Positions 1 through 9,075 of a stretch of 64,000 bases of DNA are shown here, piece by piece (the stretch's first letter is position 1; each line of letters starts with the position of its first letter). Position numbers and translations under genes: made by a program. Source of the DNA: Barnesiella sp. WM24 (lineage in GTDB: Bacteria > Bacteroidota > Bacteroidia > Bacteroidales > Muribaculaceae); contig NZ_SPPC01000015.1 of assembly GCF_004570975.1 (NCBI RefSeq), forward strand, positions 19,336-83,335, in the 5' to 3' direction. The notes below the pieces were generated by a model. The model saw nothing but the letters and a program-made list of their open reading frames with translations, was not told the origin of the DNA and searched no databases.

Positions 1-2
1 CT

Positions 3-329
3 TCTTTTTACGAGGGCTTCGGTCGCATCACAGCTGAAGCCATGTTCAACGGATGTCTTGTAATCGGGAGAAACACGGCAGGAACAAAGGAGCAAATGGA
101 CAATGGCGTCAGACTCACAGGCAATGAAATAGCATTGAGATTCTCAACAATCGATGACATTGTCCACTGTATGCAAAGTGTCGCAACAATGAGCGAAGAA
201 GACTACGGAAAACTTGTCAAAAACGCAAGTTTCACAGTCAAGACACTTTACTCTAATGAGTCAAACATAGAAACTACCCTTGCTTATCTTCAAGAAATTG
301 TAGATAAAAACCGTTCAAATATGCGATAA
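3..329 (+). CDS. Glycosyltransferase family 4, C-terminal fragment
   Basis: The reading frame is open from the first bases of the window, so the gene starts upstream and only about 108 C-terminal residues are visible. They begin with the GT4 signature FYEGFGRITAEAM followed by a G-T-KEQ segment, which in retaining GT-B glycosyltransferases binds the nucleotide-sugar diphosphate. The protein most likely adds a sugar to a surface polysaccharide or LPS at the cytoplasmic face of the inner membrane. Its 3' end overlaps the 3' end of the convergent TagF-like gene by 40 bp. Acceptor and donor sugars cannot be read from this fragment. Confidence 0.85.
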   Translation, partial: SFYEGFGRITAEAMFNGCLVIGRNTAGTKEQMDNGVRLTGNEIALRFSTIDDIVHCMQSVATMSEEDYGKLVKNASFTVKTLYSNESNIETTLAYLQEIVDKNRSNMR

Positions 330-1564
330 GTCGATTTAGTATCAGAATAAGTAAATACCAGATTTTTCACAAATCTTCTCATCTCACTGTATTTCAACTT
401 ATTCTCTTCTATTTCCATCAAAGCCTGTCCAAGTTCCTCTGCACTTTTCACAATGGTTCCGGCACATACCGACTCAATCGGAGTAAATGTAAATCCACGA
501 GAATTCTTGTACCTGTCTATGTCATAAAAATTAAAAATAACAGGTTTGTCAAGAAGCAGATAATCATAATATCCTGATGTATAATCAGTAAGAAGCGCAT
601 CACTTGCCTTCATCAATTCACTTAATCCGTATCTATTGTTGGCCTCATGAATTACAATTCCTTCCGGCAAAACACGCTCTATTACAGCCCTGTTCTGTTT
701 GGGATGAAGCTTACATACAATAAGAACCCCATTGTTACGCAGGTTGTCGCCCAACGATGCCAAATCCATTTCATATCCCAAAAGCTGCCGTGAAGCCTCA
801 GCGGTAAGAGCCTCTTCATAGTCTCTATGAGTAGGTGTATAAAGGACTATCTTCTTTACCGGATAAGACACTTTTAATTCAAGTTCTTTCCTCACATCAT
901 AAGGATAATCATCTGAAATAAGATAGTCGTTACGGCAATTGCCAAGATTCAGGTATCTGCCATAATCCAGTCTCATTGACGGCATTATCAGCCTTATTGC
1001 AAGTTCTGAATTACAGATATAATAATCAAGGTCATTTTCATCAAAATTGTCAAGCCCCATATAAAGAGGGTCTGACTTTGAGAAAATATCATTCTTGAAC
1101 GGCATAGGGAAATACCCCAAATCAACATATGTTGCATAGCTGCTCTTACTGAACGGGCGCAGCCTATATGTTATAGACGAGAAGACATGGCTGCTCTCAG
1201 TCAGCACGCGATAAAATCTCCACCGGTCTTTCTTGCTGATGTCGCCCAGAAATCGCATAAATTCCACTCTCCTATCCGGATAACGGGTCTTCACATAGTC
1301 ATTTAAAAGTTCTAAGTCATCGTCAGAAGTCACAGCTATGGTGATTATCTTATGCCTGCATTTCCCATTATCAAGAATATAGCGCGCCAATGTCAAAGCG
1401 TTATCCGACCTCCAGTTCATGATATTATATTTATCATTGACTGCCATCCCATGATGTGGAATAAACACGAGCCTGTCACGGTCAGAATATCTTGCCCTGC
1501 AGGCAAGTATCGATTGAAGCAAATACTTTATTCCTTCTTTTACTTTTCCCACTCTCATAGACAT
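290..1564 (-). CDS. CDP-glycerol glycerophosphotransferase (TagF-like) family protein
   Basis: About 424 residues. The second half carries the Glyphos_transf pattern: PTHRDYEEA (about residue 245), KLHPKQN (about 295) and LTDYTSGYYDYLLLDKP (about 345-362), the last being the family's TDY-S-xxDYxxLxKP motif. Relatives transfer glycerol- or ribitol-phosphate from a CDP-activated donor onto a membrane acceptor; in Bacteroidetes they usually sit in capsule or O-antigen clusters and decorate the glycan. There is no signal peptide, so it is expected at the cytoplasmic membrane face. The start is taken as the ATG overlapping the flippase stop (TGATG), implying translational coupling; a GTG one codon earlier and an ATG two codons later are possible. 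The substrate is inferred, not seen. Confidence 0.82.
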   Translation of the reverse strand: MSMRVGKVKEGIKYLLQSILACRARYSDRDRLVFIPHHGMAVNDKYNIMNWRSDNALTLARYILDNGKCRHKIITIAVTSDDDLELLNDYVKTRYPDRRVEFMRFLGDISKKDRWRFYRVLTESSHVFSSITYRLRPFSKSSYATYVDLGYFPMPFKNDIFSKSDPLYMGLDNFDENDLDYYICNSELAIRLIMPSMRLDYGRYLNLGNCRNDYLISDDYPYDVRKELELKVSYPVKKIVLYTPTHRDYEEALTAEASRQLLGYEMDLASLGDNLRNNGVLIVCKLHPKQNRAVIERVLPEGIVIHEANNRYGLSELMKASDALLTDYTSGYYDYLLLDKPVIFNFYDIDRYKNSRGFTFTPIESVCAGTIVKSAEELGQALMEIEENKLKYSEMRRFVKNLVFTYSDTKSTYRIFERFLSTIS

Positions 1565-3021
1565 CACCCTTTATTTCTATGTAAAAAGTTATTTTGTATC
1601 ATCTCGACAAATTCATGAAATGAAGACCTCAGAAAAAGGAATATCAACAGAATATACACCAACGCTCCTGTCGGTATACCCACTATTAACTGCAATCCGT
1701 AAGAAGGGATTACCAAGGTCACAAACCAGACGACAGCAGCCATCACCACACTACATCCGAAGTAAGGCATAAAATCTTTCATCTGTGTCTTAAACGACAA
1801 TCCAATCAAGGTGTTAGTATATCGGGTATTCAATATCGTCGCTATTATATTATATATAAACTGCCCCCAGCAGATTGCAATAATGCCAAACGGCATCATT
1901 GCAAAGAGTATTGTTATCGCAATGCTCTTTTTTATTATCTCAAGACGCAAGGCAAGATCAGAACGGCCTTTAACATACAAGACATTCAGATTTATCGACG
2001 TAATATGATCAAACATACATGACGCTGCAAGAATCTGCAACATCGGCACTGACATCATCCATTTATCAGTCATTGCAACGACAATAAGGGGCTCAGCCAA
2101 TGCTGAGACACCTAACATCGCAGGAAACACGACAAGCGAAGCATAGCTTATGTATTTTGAATATGCCTTTCGTAACTTTTCATCATCGTCCTGTATAGAG
2201 CTGAATATCGGAAACGCCACCTTTGACAACACAAGTGTAATCGAGGTAATAGACATTGACGACAACATATCAGCTCGGTTATAATAACCCAATTCATCAG
2301 CCGAGTAACGCTTACCGATTACTATCGGATAAAGATTTCTGTATAACAGATGCAATAACGATGACGCCAATAATTTTGAGCTGTAGCCGAACAGCTCTTT
2401 AAATGACCTGATAGAAAAAATAAGTCCCGGCACCCATCGTGAGCCGAGTATATACACTAAAACCGTCTGCATGCCTAAACTTACAAGACTCTGCACAACC
2501 AATGCCCATACCCCAAAACCATTATAGGCAAGTGTAATGCTTACAGCTCCTGATATGATTGCCGACAACAACGAAATTTCAGCCTGCGCTTTAAATTTCA
2601 GTTCAATTGACAGTCGTGTCTTATGTACAGCCGACAGAGAGCCTATTATCAATCCAAGACCAAGTATACGGGTTATTTCAGTAAGTCGCGGCATCCCATA
2701 AAACTCCGATATATATGGAGCGCCGAAAAACAACAGTGTATATAGCAAGACGGAAATGGCAACTGTGAAATAAAATACCGTACAATAATCGACATTTGTA
2801 CGGTTCTTTCGTTGTATCAAGGCATTGGAGAAACCACTGTCAATAAACGCCTGGGAGAATTGGATAAAGACCGCAAGCATAGCGACCATACCAAAATCCT
2901 CCGGCATAAGTATACGCGCAAGCACAATGTTTACAGCAAGTTGTATAAACATTGTTGAAAAACGCTCAATGGAACTCCATGCAAGCCCTTTTACCGTTTT
3001 GTCTCTTAAACTTTGGGACAT
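1564..3021 (-). CDS. Wzx/WzxC-type polysaccharide flippase (MOP superfamily)
   Basis: 485 residues with 12-14 predicted hydrophobic helices. The N-terminus has the MOP/Polysacc_synt pattern (KGLAWSSIERFSTM, then LARILMPEDFGMVAM), typical of WzxC-like lipid-linked oligosaccharide translocases. It would flip undecaprenyl-linked repeat units across the inner membrane for capsule, exopolysaccharide or O-antigen assembly. It is the first gene of a two-gene minus-strand transcript with the TagF-like gene, sharing a TGATG junction, and it is preceded by a canonical promoter. Length and topology are normal for the family. Confidence 0.88.
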   Translation of the reverse strand: MSQSLRDKTVKGLAWSSIERFSTMFIQLAVNIVLARILMPEDFGMVAMLAVFIQFSQAFIDSGFSNALIQRKNRTNVDYCTVFYFTVAISVLLYTLLFFGAPYISEFYGMPRLTEITRILGLGLIIGSLSAVHKTRLSIELKFKAQAEISLLSAIISGAVSITLAYNGFGVWALVVQSLVSLGMQTVLVYILGSRWVPGLIFSIRSFKELFGYSSKLLASSLLHLLYRNLYPIVIGKRYSADELGYYNRADMLSSMSITSITLVLSKVAFPIFSSIQDDDEKLRKAYSKYISYASLVVFPAMLGVSALAEPLIVVAMTDKWMMSVPMLQILAASCMFDHITSINLNVLYVKGRSDLALRLEIIKKSIAITILFAMMPFGIIAICWGQFIYNIIATILNTRYTNTLIGLSFKTQMKDFMPYFGCSVVMAAVVWFVTLVIPSYGLQLIVGIPTGALVYILLIFLFLRSSFHEFVEMIQNNFLHRNKG

Positions 3022-3069
3022 TACTATATCTGTTCTCTACTTTTATAGAACAAAAAACTTTTATCCTTA

Positions 3070-3100
3070 CAAAGTTACGCTTATCATGATAATTTACAAA
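3070..3100 (-). promoter_or_regulatory. Bacteroidetes promoter of the flippase/TagF operon
   Basis: On the minus strand, TTTG (3100-3097), a 19-bp spacer and TAACTTTG (3077-3070) match the Bacteroidetes -33/-7 consensus exactly. Transcription would start near 3065, leaving a leader of about 45 nt before the flippase ATG. Confidence 0.75.
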
Positions 3101-3169
3101 ATCGGCTTTTACTAAAGCTGACTGTTAACCATATATTATACGTTCAAAAGGATGGAACCCCGTGGGAAG

Positions 3170-3517
3170 TCAGTCAAGGTGGGGGGCGATGTCGGAGAGG
3201 GTGATACCGAGGAGGCGCATGCGTTCGCGGAGTTCGGGGAGGGTTTCGTTGAAAAACTCGGCGCGGCGTGCCTCAAGTATCAGACGCGGCGCCTCGGGCG
3301 ACACATAGTAACCGAGTCCGCGCCGGGAGTATATTATGCCCTGCGACTGCAGTTCCTCAAACGCCTTGAGTACAGTGCGGTTGTTGACAGCAAGCTCCAC
3401 CGACAGCTCCTTGATTGACGGCACACGACCGTCGACATGCCACTCGTCGGCGATTATCCGGGCGTGGCTCAGGTCGACTATCTGCTTGTAAATCGGTTTG
3501 TTTTCATTAAAGTCCAT
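3170..3517 (-). CDS. GntR family transcriptional regulator (YtrA subfamily)
   Basis: About 115 residues from the chosen ATG (MDFNENKPIYKQIVD); an earlier in-frame Met would overlap the permease gene. The N-terminal winged HTH reads VPSIKELSVELAVNNRTVLK, followed by the wing sequence IIYSRRGLGYYV. The C-terminal tail is only about 45 residues and helical, which is the YtrA-type architecture. YtrA regulators normally repress a linked ABC transporter. Here the gene is last in the operon behind the ABC ATPase and permease, with an 11-bp gap after the permease stop, so autogenous control of the whole operon is likely. The inducer is unknown. Confidence 0.88.
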   Translation of the reverse strand: MDFNENKPIYKQIVDLSHARIIADEWHVDGRVPSIKELSVELAVNNRTVLKAFEELQSQGIIYSRRGLGYYVSPEAPRLILEARRAEFFNETLPELRERMRLLGITLSDIAPHLD

Positions 3518-3527
3518 CGGCAGGCTG

Positions 3528-4256
3528 TCATATCTGCCTGCCCTTAATGGCACGGCAGGTGATTACGATTACAAAGATAGTACAAATTGCGAAAAATATC
3601 TCCATCGGGGTTATAAGCAGGCTGATTTCATTAAGAAGCCGTGAGGCTATCTCATCGGAACTTAGCTCGACGCCGTTGTACCCGTCGGAAAATCCCTGCC
3701 TGAATGCGATGAAGGCTCCGTAGATTCCGCCTATAAACGACTGTATCATACACGTGACTATTGTCCACACGACGGAGAGGATTATGCGGTTATGCCTGAT
3801 GGAGGTCACGCAGTAGAGACATACTGCCATAGGGAGCATGTTGCCTATTACGGTGCATGTTATATACCTGCCGCTGATCAGGGTGCTTACGGCTGCATAT
3901 GCCTCTTTAAGCAGCGGGCTTACCACGAGCCACTGACGTGTCAGCATGTAGCATGCAGCTATCGGGACGACGACAAGCAGCGGGACAACGATAAATGTGT
4001 AGACAAGCAGGAAGAGCGCCTTACGCCGCCAGTCGACAGGAAGCATGGTGTCAATCTCCATTCCATTGCGCGAAGCAAATATCAACGCGCCGAAGAAGAG
4101 CATCATGTAAATGATGTTGTACACTATGAGTGCTATAAATGGAGCCCCGTCCCATCGCAGGGTAAAGAATATCAGCATGTAGAGAAACACAGAGATGACC
4201 GGATAGAGTATCAGCTGCTTCTTCAGCCGGGGCATGTAATAATTCAATAGTCGCAT
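3528..4256 (-). CDS. ABC transporter permease, unrecognised family (about six TM helices)
   Basis: 242 residues with about six hydrophobic segments (for example VISVFLYMLIFFTLRW, YNIIYMMLFFGALIFAS, TFIVVPLLVVVPIAACYML and a C-terminal IFFAICTIFVIVITC). There are no soluble domains. It lies between an ABC ATPase gene (16-bp gap upstream) and a YtrA-type GntR gene, so it is inferred to be the membrane subunit of that transporter. The motif MEIDTMLPVDWRRKALFL resembles the cytoplasmic loop of ABC-2 type permeases that act on cell-envelope stress or antimicrobial compounds. The substrate cannot be assigned. Confidence 0.75.
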   Translation of the reverse strand: MRLLNYYMPRLKKQLILYPVISVFLYMLIFFTLRWDGAPFIALIVYNIIYMMLFFGALIFASRNGMEIDTMLPVDWRRKALFLLVYTFIVVPLLVVVPIAACYMLTRQWLVVSPLLKEAYAAVSTLISGRYITCTVIGNMLPMAVCLYCVTSIRHNRIILSVVWTIVTCMIQSFIGGIYGAFIAFRQGFSDGYNGVELSSDEIASRLLNEISLLITPMEIFFAICTIFVIVITCRAIKGRQI

Positions 4257-4272
4257 CGTGGATAATTACATT

Positions 4273-5082
4273 TTATAGTTTCACATCGTTTAGCAGAGCC
4301 TTGAAAAGTAGTTCATAGTCGACGTCACAGCTTTCATCGCAGCTGTCGGCGGGGCTGATTGCATGATAGGCGTTGAAGCGGCGCTCGACATAGAGCGGCG
4401 CGACTGGAGGCTCGGAAGTAACCGTAAACGACACTCTTTGGAGAAGGCTGTCAACGGTGTCGGCAAGCACAAGCCTTCCCCGCGACAACACCAGCACTCC
4501 GTCATAGAGATTACGCAGGTCTGAGACGATATGGGTCGACACGATCACTGTCTGGTCGGGAGTGACACACTCGGCTATCATCGACTGTAGATGCAGGCGT
4601 GAAGGTATGTCAAGACCGTTTGCCGGCTCGTCAAGCAGCAGCACTTCTGTGCGCAATGCAAGCGCGTAGGCAAGCTGAGCCTTGTGGCGGTTGCCGAGCG
4701 ACATGCGGCTGAAGCGCTCCCTGCCTGTCATGCCGAAACGGTCAAGGTTGCGCCTAAGCATCTCAGGATCAAAGTCAGGGTAAAATACTGCGTGGCAGCG
4801 TGTCATCTCCTCTATCGAAACAAAGGGGAAGTCCATGTTGTCGCCAAGGAAAAACACGCGGCTCATAATCTCGGGACGACGTTCACTGACAGGGCTCCCG
4901 TCAATGAGACACTCGCCTTTTGCCGGCGACAGCAGTCCGGCTGTCAGATGAAGCAGAGTGGTCTTTCCGGCTCCGTTTTCACCAAGCAGCAGATATATGC
5001 CGCCGCCGATGGAGGCGGAAGCGTTGCTCAACGCCTCCACCCCCTTGCGGTAAGCATAGGTTAAATTTTTTAGAGTTATCAT
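4273..5082 (-). CDS. ABC transporter ATP-binding protein
   Basis: 269 residues. The Walker A motif GENGAGKTTLLHLTAG lies at about residues 33-48, a divergent signature MSLGNRHKAQLAYAL at about 127-141, Walker B VLLLDEPANGLD at about 147-158 and the H-loop STHIVSD at about 181. The last 60 residues form a short extra domain. This layout is typical of ATPases in ABC-2 type exporters controlled by YtrA-like GntR regulators. It is the first gene of the ATPase-permease-regulator operon. No clear -7 box is visible in the 25 bp before its start; the box may lie inside the upstream gene. Confidence 0.92.
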   Translation of the reverse strand: MITLKNLTYAYRKGVEALSNASASIGGGIYLLLGENGAGKTTLLHLTAGLLSPAKGECLIDGSPVSERRPEIMSRVFFLGDNMDFPFVSIEEMTRCHAVFYPDFDPEMLRRNLDRFGMTGRERFSRMSLGNRHKAQLAYALALRTEVLLLDEPANGLDIPSRLHLQSMIAECVTPDQTVIVSTHIVSDLRNLYDGVLVLSRGRLVLADTVDSLLQRVSFTVTSEPPVAPLYVERRFNAYHAISPADSCDESCDVDYELLFKALLNDVKL

Positions 5083-5107
5083 CAGTAAAAGTATAGAGTC
5101 AGTAATT

Positions 5108-5995
5108 TCAGTCTACGGCGGTCACCTCATAGCCGGCATTGCGGAGCTGTGAAAGGATGCCTTTCTCCCCGACAAGATGACCGGCGCCTACCACTATCAT
5201 AACCTTGTCGGCAGGAAGAATCTCCCTCAACTGCGCAATCCAGTTGTCGTTGCGGTCATAGATCAGCGCCTTTGCCGTCTCGGGCGACATTCCTGTCTCC
5301 GGGTCGTTAAAGAGGCGTTCCATCGCGTCAAGGTCGGCACTCATGTAAGCAGCGGCAAGCGTCTTTGCGTCTTCAATCGTTTTTTCTTCTTTGCGTATAT
5401 CTTTCATCAGCTGTTCAGCCTGTCTTGACAGAGAGCCGCCCATGAGTATTGCAAATTGCTGTTCGGCAGTCTCCAGTCCCTTCACTGTCTTTCCGGCAAG
5501 CTGCGCACGCTCCTGTATCACTTGGTCAAGTTGTTGCTGACCGGTAAATTCCGGAAACGCCACCATGCTCTGCATCACTCCGAGCTGGGTCGACACCACT
5601 ACCGGCTTCATCGGGTCGAGTGCAGCAGCGGTAAGCATTCCGCCTGTATATTTTCCAAGCACCGCGCTTACCGAGTCGAGTTGCTCGGCTGAAAGCAGCT
5701 TTGACAAAGTGCTGTCGGCAGGAGCCATTGAATGTCTCATCGCCACCTGCTGCACCGCGGGCGACGTCATTTCCGCCATCTCAAGCTCTCCGTAGACTGT
5801 CGACACACTGTTTAATGCATCGGCAAATCCCTGAATGGAATCAAGAATAGCAACCGGCGCTATGTGATGAGTGCCGAATATATATGAATCACCCTTTGAA
5901 TCGCCGCCTGTCACTTTCCAGAGCAATTGCGCCTGAGTAGAGAGAGCCATAGCAATTGCCGCAATTGAAAATAAAATCTTTTTCATCTTTATCAT
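5108..5995 (-). CDS. TraB/GumN family secreted protein
   Basis: 295 residues with a signal peptide (MKKILFSIAAIAMALSTQA, cleavage near QAQ), so periplasmic or surface-exposed. The TraB/GumN fold is indicated by two widely separated GxxH motifs, FGTHHIAP at about residue 41 and VGAGHLVGEKG at about 271, plus an intervening conserved ETAEQ segment. Members are predicted metal-dependent hydrolases or proteases (Tiki-like); the function in Bacteroidetes is not established. An alternative start three codons downstream (MKKILF) is equally plausible. The gene has its own promoter and is 25 bp upstream of the ABC operon in the same direction. Confidence 0.85.
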   Translation of the reverse strand: MIKMKKILFSIAAIAMALSTQAQLLWKVTGGDSKGDSYIFGTHHIAPVAILDSIQGFADALNSVSTVYGELEMAEMTSPAVQQVAMRHSMAPADSTLSKLLSAEQLDSVSAVLGKYTGGMLTAAALDPMKPVVVSTQLGVMQSMVAFPEFTGQQQLDQVIQERAQLAGKTVKGLETAEQQFAILMGGSLSRQAEQLMKDIRKEEKTIEDAKTLAAAYMSADLDAMERLFNDPETGMSPETAKALIYDRNDNWIAQLREILPADKVMIVVGAGHLVGEKGILSQLRNAGYEVTAVD

Positions 5996-6060
5996 TAAGT
6001 TTGTGTTAATAATTGGCTTAATCTTGTAGCAATGTAGTCATGTACACTACTATCACACCG

Positions 6061-6091
6061 CAAATGTAAGACGTATTTTCCACTCCGCAAA
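6061..6091 (-). promoter_or_regulatory. Promoter of the TraB/GumN gene
   Basis: On the minus strand TTTG (6091-6088), a 19-bp spacer and TACATTTG (6068-6061) form a canonical Bacteroidetes promoter. The predicted leader is about 60 nt long. Confidence 0.7.
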
Positions 6092-6156
6092 ATTTTTCCA
6101 TAAGTTTTTTTATAATTTTTTTCACCGGCATATTATGATAATTCATCACAAATGCT

Positions 6157-6164
6157 TAATTTTG
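6157..6164 (+). promoter_or_regulatory. -7 box upstream of the DJ-1/PfpI gene
   Basis: TAATTTTG fits the Bacteroidetes -7 consensus TAnnTTTG and lies 31 bp before the ATG at 6196. No good TTTG is seen at the expected -33 spacing, so this is a partial match only. Confidence 0.5.
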
Positions 6165-6195
6165 ATATTGACATAACCAAAAAACACTTGATATT

Positions 6196-6765
6196 ATGAA
6201 TAATGTATTAGACACATCCTATTTATTTCTTGCCGACGGATTTGAAGAGACCGAAGCACTTGCCACCATTGACATCATGCGCCGCGCAGGCATGACCGTC
6301 TACACAGTAGCTGTAGGCACCAAGGATAAGACAGTAAAAGGCGCCCACGGAGTTTCCGTGACAGCCGACAAGCTATTAAACGAGATTGACGCCAATAATG
6401 CAGAATGGCTGATATTGCCCGGCGGAATGCCCGGTTCAACCAACCTTGCCGCCGACGGCGCCCTCAGCGACATGATCAACAAGCAGTGGATCAAAGGCGG
6501 TAAAATAGCAGCCATCTGTGCCGCCCCGGCTGTTGTGCTCGGACCGCTTGGCGTAGTTCGCGGACAGGAAGCCACCTGCTACCCGTCATTCAAAGACGAG
6601 CTCGTCAACGCCGGAGGAAAATTCATCGATAACCGCGTGGTAATCAGCGGCAACCTCGTCACTGCCAACGGTCCGTCATCAGCGTTTCTGTTTGGATTTG
6701 CCATTGTTTCCGAAACCCTTGGCAACGACGTCGCTTCATCAATAGCATCGGGAATGTTGGTATAG
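6196..6765 (+). CDS. DJ-1/PfpI family protein (YajL/ThiJ-like)
   Basis: 189 residues, the usual length for DJ-1 proteins. The conserved acidic residue is in GFEETEA (E17/E18) and the nucleophile is C108 in AAICAAPAVVLG, with LILPGGMPG at about 73-81 forming the other side of the active site. Family members are reported as glyoxalases, deglycases or redox-stress chaperones in the cytoplasm; which of these applies cannot be decided from sequence. It is followed 40 bp later by a separate transcription unit, so it is probably monocistronic. Confidence 0.93.
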   Translation: MNNVLDTSYLFLADGFEETEALATIDIMRRAGMTVYTVAVGTKDKTVKGAHGVSVTADKLLNEIDANNAEWLILPGGMPGSTNLAADGALSDMINKQWIKGGKIAAICAAPAVVLGPLGVVRGQEATCYPSFKDELVNAGGKFIDNRVVISGNLVTANGPSSAFLFGFAIVSETLGNDVASSIASGMLV

Positions 6766-6792
6766 CCGATTGCCATAAGCAAAATTTTTGCT

Positions 6793-6800
6793 TATATTTG
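6793..6800 (+). promoter_or_regulatory. -7 box immediately before a glycosyltransferase start (leaderless)
   Basis: TATATTTG lies only 5 bp before the ATG at 6806. With a Bacteroidetes -7 box the transcript would begin at about the A of that ATG, so the mRNA is predicted to be leaderless. This box also excludes the upstream in-frame start at 6788. Confidence 0.6.
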
Positions 6801-6805
6801 CAACC

Positions 6806-8008
6806 ATGAAACAACGTGTACTGCTTGTAAACAAATTCTATTATAGACGTGGAGGCGACTGCGTGTATCTTCTCAACCTTGAGGAGATGCTGCGCAGTCG
6901 CGGTCATGAAGTGGCGGTCTTTGCCATGGGCTATCCCGACAATATACCGTCAGAATGGACGCCATATTTTGCGCCTGAGGTTCAATTTGCAGGAGGCATG
7001 ATGCAAAAGCTGAAAGCCGTGAGGCGAACACTCGGAATGGGCGACATCAACTCGACGTTTACAGCCATCCTTGACCGGTTCAAGCCCGATGTAGTACACC
7101 TCAACAATATCCACTCCTATCTATCGCCGCAACTTGCCCTATTGGCCCGCAAGCGTGGAGTCAAGGTAGCCTGGACCATGCACGACTACAAGCTTCTATG
7201 TCCCTCTTACTCCTGCCTGAGCCACGGCAAGCCTTGTGAGCTGTGCATCGGCGGCGACAAGAGCCATGTCATAAAGGAGCGGTGCATGAAAGGGTCGCTT
7301 GCAGCAAGCGCCATCGCATGGCTCGAAGCCGGGAAATGGAGTCGCGACAGACTCTCGGCGTGCACCGACATGTTCATCTGCCCGTCAGAGTTCATGGCGT
7401 CAAAAATGCGTCAGGGAGGCTTCCCCGATAAGAAAATCGTGACACTCAACAATTTCTTGGCACCGGCAATATGGGAGAAAAAGCGCGTCACGCCTGTAAA
7501 GACTGAACGCGGCGACTATTACTGCTATGTCGGCAGACTATCGCATGAGAAAGGCGTAGAGACGCTTCTCAAATCAGCCTCAACGCTCCCCTACCACATC
7601 AAGATTGCCGGAGGAGGTCCTCTCGAAGCCGACCTACGGAAACGTTATGGCAATCAAGGCAACATTGAGTTTCTCGGACACCTTGACAGCGAAGGTGTCG
7701 ACAAATTACTTGCCGGTGCGAGATTTTCGGTGGTGCCGTCGGAGTGTTACGAAAACAACCCCTTCAGCGTCATTGAGTCGCTATGTGCCGGCACACCGGT
7801 GCTCGGAGCGAAGATAGGCGGCATCCCGGAGCTTATCGCCGCCAACAACGGAATGACCTATCCATCGGGCGACTGCGCTGCGCTCGCCACGTCAATCGAA
7901 AAAATGTGGAATCAGAGTTTTGACCACGAAAAAATATCTCAGGACGCGCTTGACCGTTTCAGCCCCGAGTTGCATTATATTTTCTTAAATAAAATATATG
8001 GTGCATAA
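6806..8008 (+). CDS. Glycosyltransferase family 4
   Basis: 400 residues from ATG 6806 (MKQRVLLVNKFYYRRGGDC). The N-terminal GT-B half carries the Gly-rich RRGGDCVYLLNL acceptor-side motif and DVVHLNNIHSYLSP. The C-terminal half carries YVGRLSHEKGVETLL, the GGGPLE loop, FLGHLDSEGVDKLL and the ExxxNPFSVIESLCAGTPVL motif that binds the donor. A Cys-rich stretch near residue 135 (CPSYSC, CELC) is common in this subfamily. It is likely to act in surface glycan or LPS synthesis with the radical SAM protein and the second GT4 that follow. The start was chosen by the -7 box. Confidence 0.9.
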   Translation: MKQRVLLVNKFYYRRGGDCVYLLNLEEMLRSRGHEVAVFAMGYPDNIPSEWTPYFAPEVQFAGGMMQKLKAVRRTLGMGDINSTFTAILDRFKPDVVHLNNIHSYLSPQLALLARKRGVKVAWTMHDYKLLCPSYSCLSHGKPCELCIGGDKSHVIKERCMKGSLAASAIAWLEAGKWSRDRLSACTDMFICPSEFMASKMRQGGFPDKKIVTLNNFLAPAIWEKKRVTPVKTERGDYYCYVGRLSHEKGVETLLKSASTLPYHIKIAGGGPLEADLRKRYGNQGNIEFLGHLDSEGVDKLLAGARFSVVPSECYENNPFSVIESLCAGTPVLGAKIGGIPELIAANNGMTYPSGDCAALATSIEKMWNQSFDHEKISQDALDRFSPELHYIFLNKIYGA

Positions 8009-8037
8009 TTCGCGTTATTAGATAAAACACCAAAAAC

Positions 8038-9045
8038 ATGAAGAATATAGTACAAGGCAGCCTTATCACGACTTTCCGCTGTAATGCGAAATGCAACATG
8101 TGCAATATATGGAAATGCCCTACCCATCCGCAAGAAGAAATCGACCCTGAGTACTACGAAAAGTTGCCTTCCGGATTGCGTATAAACATCACCGGCGGTG
8201 AAGCGACACTGAGGAAAGATATCGATCGAATTTTTGAGATACTATACCCGAAATCATCGCTTCTTGAGCTGAGCACCAACGGCTATAACACCGAAAAGAT
8301 AGTCGAACTTGCCAATAAGTATCCAAACATACTTATAAGAGTGAGCGTGGAAGGACTTCCAGCTATAAACGACTCCAAGCGAGGGATTGTCAACGGTTTT
8401 GACCATGCCCTGCGGACAATGCTTGAACTCAAAAAAACAAAATGCAAGAATATCGGATTTTCCGTAGTAATCTCACCTGACAACTATAAAGATCTTTTAC
8501 ACCTTTATGAACTTTGCGTGGCTCTTGATGTAGAACTCGGGAACTCCGCTGTACACAATTCTTGGTATTTCCATAAAGATGACAACCAAATTGTGAGCGA
8601 AGATGCGCTAAAGCAACATGAACTTTTTGTAAAAGCGCTGCTTACGTCAAAACGCCGCAGGCTAAAGGATCGCCTGAAAGACTATGGCAGGGCTTATTTC
8701 AACCGCTCCATTCATCGTCGTCTGCGTGGCGACGACAATGGATATCGCCCTCCTTGCGGCGCACTGACTGACTTCTTTTTCATCGACCCACACGGCAACG
8801 TATCGCCTTGCAACGGATCGGCAGAAGAATGGGTTATCGGTAATATCAAGGAACAGCCTTTTGATCAGATCATGGAATCAGACAAAGCAAAAGAAGCGCT
8901 CAAAAAGGTCAAGGCATGCGACAGAAACTGCGCATTTATTGTAACTGAGCGCCATGACATGAAACGGCGTCCCTGGATACCGATAAAGTGGATTCTTAAA
9001 AACAAGATGCGTATACGTAAAGGACTACCCCTTTGCTGGGACTGA
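8038..9045 (+). CDS. Radical SAM/SPASM-like protein
   Basis: 335 residues. The radical SAM 4Fe-4S motif CxxxCxxC is C15, C19 and C22 (FRCNAKCNMCNIW), followed by the NITGGEATLRKDI segment that contacts SAM. A SPASM-like C-terminal region has Cys residues in PPCGALTDFFFID, VSPCNGS and ACDRNC, suggesting an auxiliary cluster. Such proteins modify sugars, peptides or lipids by radical chemistry. Its position between two glycosyltransferases (29 bp after the first, 30 bp before the ATG of the second) suggests modification of a surface glycan precursor. That role is inference from context. Confidence 0.85.
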   Translation: MKNIVQGSLITTFRCNAKCNMCNIWKCPTHPQEEIDPEYYEKLPSGLRINITGGEATLRKDIDRIFEILYPKSSLLELSTNGYNTEKIVELANKYPNILIRVSVEGLPAINDSKRGIVNGFDHALRTMLELKKTKCKNIGFSVVISPDNYKDLLHLYELCVALDVELGNSAVHNSWYFHKDDNQIVSEDALKQHELFVKALLTSKRRRLKDRLKDYGRAYFNRSIHRRLRGDDNGYRPPCGALTDFFFIDPHGNVSPCNGSAEEWVIGNIKEQPFDQIMESDKAKEALKKVKACDRNCAFIVTERHDMKRRPWIPIKWILKNKMRIRKGLPLCWD

Positions 9046-9075
9046 CAAGTGAGACAACCGATATCTGACAATAAT

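Noticed and set aside
3152..3418. 88-residue plus-strand open frame
   Set aside because: Complement of the GntR regulator gene; no independent signals.
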